64,000 nucleotides of DNA, taken from contig NZ_QWEV01000005.1 in the NCBI RefSeq assembly GCF_003858395.1, positions 1,364,001 through 1,428,000 on the forward strand, given 5' to 3'. The notes under the pieces are model-generated. The model worked only from the letters and a program-made list of their open reading frames with translations, searched no databases and was not told the origin of the DNA. Both the position numbers and the translations under genes were made by a program. Positions 27,750-37,467 of this stretch are shown piece by piece; position 1 is the stretch's first letter, and every line of letters begins with the position of its first letter. The DNA comes from Acidipila sp. EB88 (GTDB lineage Bacteria; Acidobacteriota; Terriglobia; Terriglobales; Acidobacteriaceae).

Positions 27750-28371
27750 ACGGAACAGCTCTTCGTTTGAGCAGGAACGGGAGTTCGATCTACACCTGGA
27801 CGCGGCCCTGCGGAGCTACGCTGCTTCGTATGCACGGCCGGGATTGGAAGATCGTTTGCTCAGGCATATCGAAGCAAGCGGCACGCATACGCATGTCCGG
27901 GCGTGGGCGCGAGCGCGGGTGTGGACACGGACATGGAGCCTTGCTGCCGTTGCCGCTTTGCTGTTCTGCGGGTTCGTTCTCGTCGTGCAGCGGCATGCGC
28001 CTGTCAGCCCTGGGAACGTCGGCCTGCTGAACCCGCATGACGCTGCTGTGAGCTTTCACCTTGTACCGCCCCCCACTGCAACACATGAGGGCGCCGGCCG
28101 TTCCCCTGCCGGCAGGACCAGGCGGGTCACTGCCGAGCAGGCATGGAAGCATTTGGAGGTAGTGCATGCGGGAGCGGCAGCGTGGTCAAGACCGTTGCCC
28201 ACTGCCCCGCTCTCTGAGCAGGAGCGGCTGATGCTCCAGCTTGCGGGGCTGCCGGAGAGTCCCTTGGCCTACCAGGAACCATCACAACCGATCACAATCG
28301 AGCCGCTGCAGATCAGCGCGCTTGTGATCGCACCCATTGTGCACACCAGTGCAAACACGCCCAACAACTAA
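27739..28371 (+). CDS. Single-pass membrane protein coupled to sigma factor (candidate anti-sigma factor)
   Basis: 210 residues: a charged cytoplasmic-type N-terminal part (about residues 1-65, DLHLDAALRSYAASYARPGLEDRLL), one transmembrane helix (TWSLAAVAALLFCGFVLVV, about 67-86), then a Pro-rich periplasmic part ending in IEPLQISALVIAPI. This topology fits an anti-sigma factor, but the zinc HxxxCxxC motif is absent and no family was recognised. ATG 27739 has GGAG seven bases upstream and overlaps the sigma factor gene. The N-terminal 'PGLEDRLLRHI' piece resembles helices of acidobacterial anti-sigma-like proteins (recollection, unverified). Confidence 0.7.
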   Translation: MRDERNSSSFEQEREFDLHLDAALRSYAASYARPGLEDRLLRHIEASGTHTHVRAWARARVWTRTWSLAAVAALLFCGFVLVVQRHAPVSPGNVGLLNPHDAAVSFHLVPPPTATHEGAGRSPAGRTRRVTAEQAWKHLEVVHAGAAAWSRPLPTAPLSEQERLMLQLAGLPESPLAYQEPSQPITIEPLQISALVIAPIVHTSANTPNN

Positions 28372-28381
28372 GGAGCTCTTT

Positions 28382-28948
28382 ATGCGGATCAACGGACTTC
28401 TTCTGTTTACCTTGCTGCTTGCGCCAGCGTGCCCCTCGCCCGCAGCAGAGCCCGCCGTGCAGAACACTCCCGCAGCAGCGACGAGTACCGTTCCGGCTAC
28501 AGGAAATACTTACAAGTTCACATTCGTTGTGCGGGAACTGGTAGCCGGAAAGGTTGCGGGCAGCCGAAGCTACTCAGCACTCTACAGCGATGAAGAACAT
28601 GCTGACCCGGGAGCGATCCGCGCGGGAAACAAGGTCGCAACAGCGACAGGCCACGGCGAATATCAGTACCAGGACGTCGGCGTGAACTTCGACTTCCGCT
28701 TTCCCAATGCAGCGGAGCATGTTGTGCCTTTCGGTACAAACAAAATTCTTCTTCACGTATCTGCCGACATCTCCAGCGTCGCCCCGGGCGACTCTGGAGC
28801 CGCCGGGCCGCCGCCGCTGCTCAGGCAGCAGCGCTGGAACTCCAATGTCTTGCTCGACATCGGCAAACCAACGCTGCTCTTCTCATCCGATGATCTCGTC
28901 TCAGACCGCACCACGCAGGTGGAGCTCACGGCAGTGAAGGTCCAGTGA
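28382..28948 (+). CDS. Secreted protein of the sigma factor module, unknown function
   Basis: 188 residues with signal peptide MRINGLLLFTLLLAPACPSPAAA-like (cleavage near SPAAEP). The mature part is beta-strand-rich: YKFTFVVRELVAGKVAGSRSYSALYS, a His/Gly segment, VNFDFRFPNAAEHVV, LLHVSADISSV, and a C-terminal LLDIGKPTLLFSSDDLVSDR followed by TTQVELTAVKV. The 'DIGKPTLLFSSDD' ending resembles proteins found next to sigma factors in acidobacteria (recollection). AAGGAG is six bases before ATG 28382, and the gap to the previous gene is 10 bases, so it is the third gene of the operon. Its stop abuts the mfd stop on the other strand. Confidence 0.75.
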   Translation: MRINGLLLFTLLLAPACPSPAAEPAVQNTPAAATSTVPATGNTYKFTFVVRELVAGKVAGSRSYSALYSDEEHADPGAIRAGNKVATATGHGEYQYQDVGVNFDFRFPNAAEHVVPFGTNKILLHVSADISSVAPGDSGAAGPPPLLRQQRWNSNVLLDIGKPTLLFSSDDLVSDRTTQVELTAVKVQ

Positions 28949-31900
28949 CTAAGCAACCACCGGCTGCTCGACCACTAACTCGTCCAGCAGCAAGCGAATC
29001 TCTAGGATCATCTGCACTGGCTCCTTCGCGGTAAGCGGGTAGCGCAGCACGCCCTGCGGGGTAAATTGCGCACCCTGCTTCACGTGTTTCGCCACCAGCT
29101 TCATCAGGCGGTTCGGATCGATGCTTGCATGGGGAGCGAACCGCAGGTGCACCTGGTCCCGCTTGCGATCCACCTGCGACACGCCCACACGCTCGCACTC
29201 CGCACGCAGCGCCGCGGCTTCAAGCAGGTGCTTGACGCCCTCGGGCAGCTCGCCGTAACGATCTTCCAACTCCACCCGCACATCGTCCACGGCCTTCTCG
29301 CTCCCGGCCGCAGCGATGCGCTTGTAGATGCGCAGGCGCTGGTTCTCTTCCGCAATGTAGCTCTCATCGATGCGCAGCGAGATACCAAGGTTGAGTTGCG
29401 TCGCGATATGTTCGGTCGCAACTTCGCCCTTGATCTTGCTGACGGCTTCCTCCAGCATGCCCGAATACATCTCGAAACCGACCGACTCAATGTGCCCGCT
29501 CTGCTGGCCGCCCAGCATATTGCCCGCGCCGCGCAGTTCGAGGTCAAGGGCCGCGATTTTGAAGCCTGCCCCTAAGTCGGAGAACTCCTTGAGCGCGGCC
29601 AGGCGGCGACGCGCAATGTCGGTCAGCTCCTGCTCCGGCGGAATCAGCAAATACGCATACGACCGGCGGTTGGAGCGTCCGACGCGGCCACGCAACTGGT
29701 ACAGCTCCGAGAGACCGTGCCGGTCGGCACGGTTGATGATGATGGTGTTCGCCAGCGGAATATCGATGCCGTTCTCGATGATCGTGGTCGCGACCAGCAC
29801 GTCATATTCATGATCCATGAAGGCGAGGACCACACGCTCAAGTTCCGCTTCGCCCATCTGCCCGTGACCAACAATGACGCGGGCAGAAGGCACCAGCTCG
29901 CGAATCTTGGCAGCAATCTCGTAGATCGATTCCACGCGGTTATAGACGAAGTACGTCTGGCCGCCGCGCTCCATCTCGAGCTCAACCGCCGAGCGCACGA
30001 GCTTCTCATCGAATTTGGCCACCACGGTCTGGATCGCCATGCGATCTTTCGGTGGCGTTTCAATCACACTCATGTCGCGCAGGCCGATCAGCGACATGTG
30101 CAGCGTGCGCGGGATCGGCGTGGCAGACATCGTCAACACGTCAATTTGTGCGCGTATCTGTTTCAGACGTTCCTTGTGCTTTACGCCAAAGCGCTGTTCT
30201 TCGTCCACGATCAACAGGCCAATGTCCTGGAACTTCAAATCCTTCGCCAGCACACGATGCGTGCCAATCAGGATGTCTATCTTGCCCGCTTCGAGATCTT
30301 CAAGGATCTTCTTCTGCTCCTTGGGGGTGCGGAAGCGCGAGATCATTTCAATCGCTACCGGGAACTGCCGAAAGCGCTTCTTGAACGTCTCGTAGTGTTG
30401 AAACGCAAGCACGGTAGTCGGCGTGAGCACAGCCACCTGCTTGCCATCCTGCACGGCCTTGAACGCCGCGCGCATGGCCACTTCTGTTTTGCCGTAGCCC
30501 ACGTCGCCGCACAGCAGGCGGTCCATGGGCAGCTCCGACTCCATGTCGGCCTTGATGTCGCGGATTGCGGCCAGCTGGTCATCGGTCTCCGTGAAGTCAA
30601 AAGCATCTTCAAACTCGCGCTGAAACTCGTTGTCCGCGGTGAACTGGTGACCGCGTGCGGCTTTGCGCTGCGCATAGAGCTTGAGCAGCTCATCGGTCAT
30701 GTCCTCCATGGCCTTCTTGACCTTGGCCTTGGTCTTGGCCCAGCCCTGCGAACCCAGCTTGTTCAGGATCGGTGCGGGTCCGCCCTCGCTCGAGCGGTAC
30801 TTCTGAATCAGGTCAAGCCGCGTCAGCGGAACGTACAGTCGCGCCGCATCCGCAAACTCCAGGATCATGAACTCGACGTTCACGCCGTCCTGTTCGATCT
30901 CGCGCAGGCCCACATAGCGCGCAATGCCATGCTCCACGTGCACCACGTAATCGTTCACGGCGAGGTCGCGGAAATCGGAAACAAACGCAGCCGTCTTGGA
31001 CTTCTTCACGGCCGGACGCGCCGCTACGTCGGCGTCATCCGACACATCGTTGACGCCGAAGATGACCGTGTTGGCATCGACGAGTGAGACGCCATTCGCC
31101 AGTTGGGCGCGCACCAGCACAGGAGCCGTACGCTCGCCCGGCCGCACCGTGCGCTCATTCTGCCCCATCTCGGTAGTGGCCTGCTCGGAGCGCCAGCCGA
31201 TGCGATACGCGATGTCGTGCTCGCGCAGAAGGTCGGCCATGCGTTCCAACTCACCCTGGTTGGCCGATGCGATCAGCAACCGCTGTTCTGCGGCGAGCAC
31301 AGAACGAATCTGCTCCACCAGCGCGAGGCCATTGCCATGGAAACGCAGAGTGGGCCGCGTTGCGAATGCGATCTCACCCAACGTCAGATCGTCCTCGAGC
31401 ACATCCACAATGCCGAGCTGATCCAGGTCAAGACCCGGTTGGTTCGAGATCAAGGCGAGCAGCAGTTCCGGCTGGCGATACAGATCTTCAGGCGTCATCA
31501 GCGCGCCGATGTTGGACCGGTCATGCCGCTGCTCGAGCTTGTTCCACCAGCGTTCGAGGTGGTTGCGCAGCATGCCCGGCTCTTCCACAAACACCACGGA
31601 TCGCTTGAACAGGCCCAGCAGTGTTGTGTCTGCGCCGGCCACGCCCGCAAAAAATTCCCACCCCGGGAACACCGTGACCGCGCCGGCAGCGATCGAACGT
31701 TCTACCGCGCCATCCACATCCGATTCGTCGAGATGCGAACCCGACAAACGCGCGTGCACCGCGGCCAGCAGCTTCTCGGTCACCGGCGTTTCTGTCAGCG
31801 GCAGCAGCACGGCTTCGTCGAGCGGCTGCAACGAGCGCTGCGTTTCCGGGTCGAAGCGGCGCAGTGACTCCACTTCATCGCCGAAGAACTCCAGGCGGAC

Positions 31901-32506
31901 TGGCCGCTCCGCTTCGGGCGAGTACACATCAAGGATGCCGCCCCGCCGGGTGAACTGTCCCGGCATCTCGACCAGGTCCACCGCATCGTAGCCGACGCTG
32001 GCGAGGTGCGTGCACAACTCATCCAGGTCATGCTCTTCGCCGCGCTTGAGCGTACGCGCGAGACCCGCGTAATACTTTGCCTGGAACAGCTTCTGCGCCG
32101 CTGCTTCCACGGGCGCGATCACAATCGACGCAGCATCCGTGGCAATCTTCCACAGTGTTGCCGCGCGGCTCTCCTGCACCTCGGCATGGGGCGACAGGTG
32201 CTCGAACGGCAGTACGTCAGGGGCCAGCAGCTTCACGACGCGCTCGGGTGCGATGGCGCCGGTCAACTCACAGGCAGCACGCACCGCGATGTGCAGGGCA
32301 TCGGCGGCCTTGTTGTCGGCAACCAGCACGATCGCAGGCAGGCGGGCCGCGCGCGCAAACAGCGGCAGGTACAAGGCGCGCGCAGTTCCGGTAAGCCCAG
32401 AGACACGACGACGCCCACGACCAAGCTGCAGGTGGCGTGTGGCTTGTTCAAACGAGGTGGATCGCTCCAGATCCGCCAGAAGCTCGCGGACAAACGGGAG
32501 AATCAT
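28949..32506 (-). CDS. mfd: Transcription-repair coupling factor
   Basis: Translocase that displaces stalled RNA polymerase and recruits UvrA. 1185 residues, full length. In order: the UvrB-like N-terminal module (VSGLTGTARALYLPLFARAA), the polymerase-interacting domain (NDYVVHVEHGIARYVGL), RecG-like helicase motifs GDVGYGKTEVAMRAAF (Walker A), LLIVDEEQRFGVKHKE (DEEQ), TMSATPIPRTLHMS, and the VLVATTIIENGIDIP/QLRGRVGRS motifs, then the TRCF C-terminal domain. With uvsE and the DHH gene 2 kb away it makes a small DNA-repair neighbourhood. A 34-codon gene with a strong ribosome site lies 49 bases upstream on the same strand. Confidence 0.97.
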   Translation of the reverse strand: MILPFVRELLADLERSTSFEQATRHLQLGRGRRRVSGLTGTARALYLPLFARAARLPAIVLVADNKAADALHIAVRAACELTGAIAPERVVKLLAPDVLPFEHLSPHAEVQESRAATLWKIATDAASIVIAPVEAAAQKLFQAKYYAGLARTLKRGEEHDLDELCTHLASVGYDAVDLVEMPGQFTRRGGILDVYSPEAERPVRLEFFGDEVESLRRFDPETQRSLQPLDEAVLLPLTETPVTEKLLAAVHARLSGSHLDESDVDGAVERSIAAGAVTVFPGWEFFAGVAGADTTLLGLFKRSVVFVEEPGMLRNHLERWWNKLEQRHDRSNIGALMTPEDLYRQPELLLALISNQPGLDLDQLGIVDVLEDDLTLGEIAFATRPTLRFHGNGLALVEQIRSVLAAEQRLLIASANQGELERMADLLREHDIAYRIGWRSEQATTEMGQNERTVRPGERTAPVLVRAQLANGVSLVDANTVIFGVNDVSDDADVAARPAVKKSKTAAFVSDFRDLAVNDYVVHVEHGIARYVGLREIEQDGVNVEFMILEFADAARLYVPLTRLDLIQKYRSSEGGPAPILNKLGSQGWAKTKAKVKKAMEDMTDELLKLYAQRKAARGHQFTADNEFQREFEDAFDFTETDDQLAAIRDIKADMESELPMDRLLCGDVGYGKTEVAMRAAFKAVQDGKQVAVLTPTTVLAFQHYETFKKRFRQFPVAIEMISRFRTPKEQKKILEDLEAGKIDILIGTHRVLAKDLKFQDIGLLIVDEEQRFGVKHKERLKQIRAQIDVLTMSATPIPRTLHMSLIGLRDMSVIETPPKDRMAIQTVVAKFDEKLVRSAVELEMERGGQTYFVYNRVESIYEIAAKIRELVPSARVIVGHGQMGEAELERVVLAFMDHEYDVLVATTIIENGIDIPLANTIIINRADRHGLSELYQLRGRVGRSNRRSYAYLLIPPEQELTDIARRRLAALKEFSDLGAGFKIAALDLELRGAGNMLGGQQSGHIESVGFEMYSGMLEEAVSKIKGEVATEHIATQLNLGISLRIDESYIAEENQRLRIYKRIAAAGSEKAVDDVRVELEDRYGELPEGVKHLLEAAALRAECERVGVSQVDRKRDQVHLRFAPHASIDPNRLMKLVAKHVKQGAQFTPQGVLRYPLTAKEPVQMILEIRLLLDELVVEQPVVA

Positions 32507-32555
32507 GGTGTTACGAGTCTAGCAGTGGCAACCCGGCCGCCGATGGCGGCCCGGG

Positions 32556-32660
32556 CTACACGGCTTCGATTTCAGCGAAGGTGTACTCACGATCCAGTGC
32601 AATCGTGATCTGCCCGTCAGGCCAGTGAAACACAACAAACTTCACGTTTTCTTCATGCAT
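32556..32660 (-). CDS. 34-residue small protein upstream of mfd
   Basis: Frame from ATG 32660-32658 to TAG 32558-32556 (minus). The peptide begins MHEENVKFVVFHWPDGQITI and ends REYTFAEIEAV. GGAGG stands seven bases before the ATG, one of the better ribosome sites in the window. The sequence has alternating hydrophobic strands then a helix-like end (YTFAEIEAV), suggesting a small beta-beta-alpha fold or part of one. It may be cotranscribed with mfd (49-base gap). No family recognised; the FVVFHWPDGQ start faintly recalls HicB-like antitoxin strands, not enough for a call. Confidence 0.5.
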   Translation of the reverse strand: MHEENVKFVVFHWPDGQITIALDREYTFAEIEAV

Positions 32661-32751
32661 GCATCTGCCTCCGCGCAATCAACCAATCGTGCAGCCTGAC
32701 TACTTGTTTCTGAATGTAGCGAGCCACTGCGCGCGTCGCGAGCCTTTTCAT
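32653..32751 (-). CDS. Possible 32-residue basic peptide overlapping the small gene
   Basis: Frame from ATG 32751 to TGA 32655-32653, overlapping the start of the 34-residue gene by eight bases. It encodes MKRLATRAVARYIQKQVVRL then HDWLIARRQMHA, a basic amphipathic helix. The overlap would allow coupled translation, but there is no ribosome site before 32751, so this may be only the leader of the next gene. Confidence 0.2.
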   Translation of the reverse strand: MKRLATRAVARYIQKQVVRLHDWLIARRQMHA

Positions 32752-32867
32752 CGCACGCACATTACTATCGGTATGCCGGATGTATGCGTGGCAAGGCGAC
32801 AGAATGGTGGCCGACTTGGCTCGGCAGTTCGCGAGGCACAAAGCACTTTCAACGGAAGGCGCGGAGC

Positions 32868-34148
32868 ATGATTAAGCCGATGAGAGGATGCACTGCCTGC
32901 GTAGCTGCCCTGGCTTTTGCAGCGAACGCAGCGGCGCAAACCACCGCACGCCCCGCGGCGGCCCAGCGCGACACCAACCAGCAGGCAGGCAACACGGGCG
33001 CTGCCAAGACGCGCAGTCCCGATGCGCTGCTCAAGCCTGATCCCCTCGATCCGCTGCTTCGCCCGGCCGATCGCGCCCAGGCATGGCTCGACAGCAAAAA
33101 GCATCTCGCCCTCAAGGCTTCGTACACGCTGCTCAACCAGTACGGTGTCACCACGCCGGGCACGCGCCATGACCAGGTCAGTGCGCGGCTCGACTTTCAA
33201 GGCGTCTGGACAATGCACCAGCAGGGTGGCTTCGAGAACAAGGCGCCCCATGCCGACCAGACCACTCTGAACCTGCTGGTTCGATCCGGCACCAACATCG
33301 GCCAGAGCCAGCAGTGGGACCTGAACGACTCGCTCGGTTCCACCCAGGGCATCAACTCGCTGCAGGGCAGCGGCGCGCAACGGCCCATCATGGTCAACCT
33401 GCTGTATCTCAAGCAGACCTGGGATCAGCAGCGTGTCGCCCTGTACGTGGGCAAGCTCCACCCCAACCAGCACATCGGCCTGAGCCCGGTAAACAACGAC
33501 GAGTCGTCGCAGTTTCTGGGTGGCCCGTTCGATGGCGACGCCGCGCAGACAGCGCTCGGCACCTACGCGCCGGGCATCGCGCTCGAGGTGGGGCCACCCA
33601 ATGGCTTCTACTCTCACCTGCTCGTGATCGACAGCAAGGCCAAGCCGTGGGACGGCACGCAGACATTGTTCGACGGGCGCGGCTACGAGGCGCTCGAAGG
33701 CGGCTGGAAGCGCGGTACGCAGGGCGAGGGCGGCCGCGATCTGCGCGTTGCCATCTACCACCAGAACCCGCCCGCTCTGGGGCATGGCCACGGCATCGGG
33801 GTGGGCGGCGACTGGGAGTTCCACAACGGCGGACTGGCCCACTGGATGCCATTCGGGCGCCTCGGCTTCGACACCAAGTCAGGCACAGCCATCCAGCAGG
33901 TCAGCACCGTGGGCGTCGCGCACACGCTGCCGTTCGGGCGCAAGGGCGACCTGTTCGGCGCGGCCGCGACCTGGACGCGACCCTCGACCCCGGGACGGCA
34001 CGAGCAGCTCACCGAGGCCTTCTACCGCCTCAAAGTAGCCGACAGCCTGGAGTTTTCGCCGGACGTGGAGTGGCTGCGCAACCCTGCAAACACCGCAAAG
34101 ATCGACTCGACGGTGATCCTGGGCACACGTCTCAAGGTGATCTTTTGA
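32868..34148 (+). CDS. OprB-like carbohydrate-selective outer-membrane porin
   Basis: Outer-membrane beta-barrel expected to pass sugars. 426 residues: signal peptide (MRGCTACVAALAFAANAAAQ), a low-complexity Ala/Thr/Gln linker, then LDSKKHLALKASYTLLNQYG (first strand), YVGKLHPNQHIG with the family's GKL(D/H)P-type turn, and GIALEVGPPNGFYSHLLVIDS. It ends with a short strand, STVILGTRLKVIF, with the terminal Phe typical of BamA substrates. Start ATG 32868 with GGAAGG eight bases upstream; ATG 32880 is the other choice. No sugar-transport genes are adjacent. Confidence 0.8.
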   Translation: MIKPMRGCTACVAALAFAANAAAQTTARPAAAQRDTNQQAGNTGAAKTRSPDALLKPDPLDPLLRPADRAQAWLDSKKHLALKASYTLLNQYGVTTPGTRHDQVSARLDFQGVWTMHQQGGFENKAPHADQTTLNLLVRSGTNIGQSQQWDLNDSLGSTQGINSLQGSGAQRPIMVNLLYLKQTWDQQRVALYVGKLHPNQHIGLSPVNNDESSQFLGGPFDGDAAQTALGTYAPGIALEVGPPNGFYSHLLVIDSKAKPWDGTQTLFDGRGYEALEGGWKRGTQGEGGRDLRVAIYHQNPPALGHGHGIGVGGDWEFHNGGLAHWMPFGRLGFDTKSGTAIQQVSTVGVAHTLPFGRKGDLFGAAATWTRPSTPGRHEQLTEAFYRLKVADSLEFSPDVEWLRNPANTAKIDSTVILGTRLKVIF

Positions 34149-34179
34149 TCTCCGGTGCAAGCTAGTAAACTTAACCTCT

Positions 34180-35646
<1,467 letters not shown>

Positions 35647-35671
35647 CCGCTGCACACACCGTCCAGCTAAC

Positions 35672-35712
35672 TGCCGCACCCTGTGATCACATTGCTACAG
35701 GGTGCGGCATTT
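35672..35712 (+). terminator. Terminator of gatB
   Basis: 13-bp perfect stem TGCCGCACCCTGT / ACAGGGTGCGGCA with a 12-base loop, followed by TTTCGTTT, starting 25 bases after the gatB stop. Confidence 0.75.
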
Positions 35713-35785
35713 CGTTTGCTGCCGAACAGACCTTTTGGCTTCGCTCGCAATACGGTTTGAGTGCGAAGAGGAGCAATGCGCCCCG

Positions 35786-36565
35786 ATGGCATCAAGCGGC
35801 GCTCCCCCTTGCTCTTCCTTTATGATCAGCAACCCAGACCGCGATCCATCCTCCAGTGCAATCAACGCGAGCTTCCGCAATCACTTTCTTGCGAGCGTGC
35901 CAAGGCCGGTGCTTGAAAAGCTCGAGGCACAGCTGATCCGCGTCGATCTGCCAGCGGGAACAATGCTGCTTCACTCGGACCGCGAGATCCAGTGGCTCTA
36001 CTTCCTGGAGCGGGGCATGGCATCGGTCAGCAGCCTTGACCGTGCGGGCGCCCCGGTCGAAGTGGGCGTGATCGGACGCGAAGGCATCGTGGGGTTTCAG
36101 TCGCTGCTGGGCCAGCCGCTGACCCATACCAGCGCCATCATGCAGGGTTCGGGCGAAGGCTATCGCCTGCGTGCCGACGCGCTGCGCGAATACACGCCGC
36201 AGGATGCGGACGTCACACGGCTGCTTCACACCTTTCTACATGCCCTGCTGGAACAGACCACGCAGCTTGTTCTTTGTAACCGACTGCATGAGCTGGAAGC
36301 GCGCCTGGCGCGGTGGCTGCTGACAGCCTGTGACTTCATGGGTACGCGCGCGATTCACCTGACGCAGGAGTTTCTGGCGGAGATGCTCGGCGTAGGCCGA
36401 CCAGCCGTAACGCTGGCTGCCGGTGTCCTGCAAAGAAATGGTTACATTTCCTACAGCCGCGGGCTGGTCGAGGTAGCGGACCCGGCCAAGCTTGAGCAGG
36501 TCACATGCGACTGCTACGGAATCATCCGCAACTCGTACAAGCGGCTTTACCCGACCCTGTACTAA
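35786..36565 (+). CDS. Crp/Fnr family transcriptional regulator
   Basis: 259-residue DNA-binding regulator: an N-terminal cyclic-nucleotide-type beta-roll (RVDLPAGTMLLHSDREIQWLYFLERGMASV, then EVGVIGREGIVGFQSLLG), a dimer helix (LLHTFLHALLEQTTQLVLC) and a C-terminal HTH_Crp (LTQEFLAEMLGVGRPAVTLA). No Fnr-type N-terminal cysteine cluster, and the cAMP-binding RxS motif of Crp is not seen, so the ligand is unknown. Start is uncertain: ATG 35786 has AGAGGAG about 12 bases upstream; ATG 35822 would give MISNPDRDP. Single gene; target unknown. Confidence 0.88.
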   Translation: MASSGAPPCSSFMISNPDRDPSSSAINASFRNHFLASVPRPVLEKLEAQLIRVDLPAGTMLLHSDREIQWLYFLERGMASVSSLDRAGAPVEVGVIGREGIVGFQSLLGQPLTHTSAIMQGSGEGYRLRADALREYTPQDADVTRLLHTFLHALLEQTTQLVLCNRLHELEARLARWLLTACDFMGTRAIHLTQEFLAEMLGVGRPAVTLAAGVLQRNGYISYSRGLVEVADPAKLEQVTCDCYGIIRNSYKRLYPTLY

Positions 36566-36588
36566 CCCGGCTTCGTTTCGCTTTGACC

Positions 36589-36622
36589 ACGGCGGGTGCT
36601 GATGTTGTGCAGCACCCGCCGT
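36589..36622. terminator. Hairpin between convergent crp-like and dienelactone hydrolase genes
   Basis: 13-bp perfect stem ACGGCGGGTGCTG / CAGCACCCGCCGT with an eight-base loop, in the 98-base gap between two convergent genes. Only weakly T-rich on either side. Confidence 0.6.
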
Positions 36623-36663
36623 CGTCCTGGAGTCGTACAAGCGGTTACGCGTCGGCTGCCCTG

Positions 36664-37413
36664 CTACAAGCCCAGTGCCAGTTTCCGGTGGAAGACCTCG
36701 AGCATCATCCCCTTGAGCTGATACTCCAGCGCCGAGTCGTAGCGGTACCCTTCGTCGCGCATGAATGCGTGCGCGCCATTGACCTCGACCCACTGGTAAT
36801 TTGCTTCCACCTCGTCCAGGCGCTTCAGAATCGTGCGGCGGCCTTCGAGCGGCACATGCGGATCCTGCCGACCCCAGATATGCAGGAGCTCGCCCTTGAT
36901 CTCGCCTGCCCGCGCCAGCGAATCGTCGTGCTTGCCCGCGCCCAGCGTGCCGCAGTGGATGTCGGTTGCATAGAAGCAGACGGCCGCAGCGACCTCAGGA
37001 TTCATGGCAGCGCGAAACGCGAGGTGACCGCCAAGGCAGATGCCGATCACGCCCAGCCGCCCATTGCACTGTTCCATGCCGGCCATGTGGCTGAGCAGCG
37101 ACTTGGCGTCGTCGTCGTAGGACGAAAGCTCTTTCGCGTACTTGTCGTAGTTGCCCTTGTCGGAACCTGCCTGGTCGTAGCCCAGCACGGTGCCGGCCGG
37201 CTCCAGTTCGTGGTACACCTCGGGCACCGCCACCAGGTAGCCATGCCCGGCCACGAAGGTCGCGAAGCGCCGAATGGGCGCGGTCATCTGGAAGATTTCC
37301 GAGTACAGCACGATGCCCGGAAACGGTCCAGGCGCTGCCGGGTGAAAGAAATACGTGCGCATGGGGCCGGTCCTGGTCGCAACATCGACCACCAGGTCGT
37401 CTTTCAGGATCAT
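36664..37413 (-). CDS. Dienelactone hydrolase family protein
   Basis: Alpha/beta hydrolase of the DLH type, 249 residues, cytoplasmic. Nucleophile elbow GVIGICLGGHLAF carries Cys, as in true dienelactone hydrolases; the Asp is likely in WGRQDPHVP and the His in NGAHAFMRDEG. AGAGGAG lies seven to eight bases before the ATG. It is the third gene after kdsC and purD, 54 bases behind purD, so probably the operon tail. Substrate is not clear; no other chlorocatechol pathway genes are near, so a general lactone or ester role is more likely. Confidence 0.88.
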   Translation of the reverse strand: MILKDDLVVDVATRTGPMRTYFFHPAAPGPFPGIVLYSEIFQMTAPIRRFATFVAGHGYLVAVPEVYHELEPAGTVLGYDQAGSDKGNYDKYAKELSSYDDDAKSLLSHMAGMEQCNGRLGVIGICLGGHLAFRAAMNPEVAAAVCFYATDIHCGTLGAGKHDDSLARAGEIKGELLHIWGRQDPHVPLEGRRTILKRLDEVEANYQWVEVNGAHAFMRDEGYRYDSALEYQLKGMMLEVFHRKLALGL

Positions 37414-37467
37414 GCTCTTGCTCCTCTTGAAAATGTGGAATGGGTCGCGGGTGTAAGACCGCCCTGT

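Noticed and set aside
33275..33300. T-loop-like GGTTCGATCC, considered as part of a tRNA
   Set aside because: It lies inside the porin reading frame; no acceptor, D or anticodon arms can be folded around it. No tRNA was recognised in the window.
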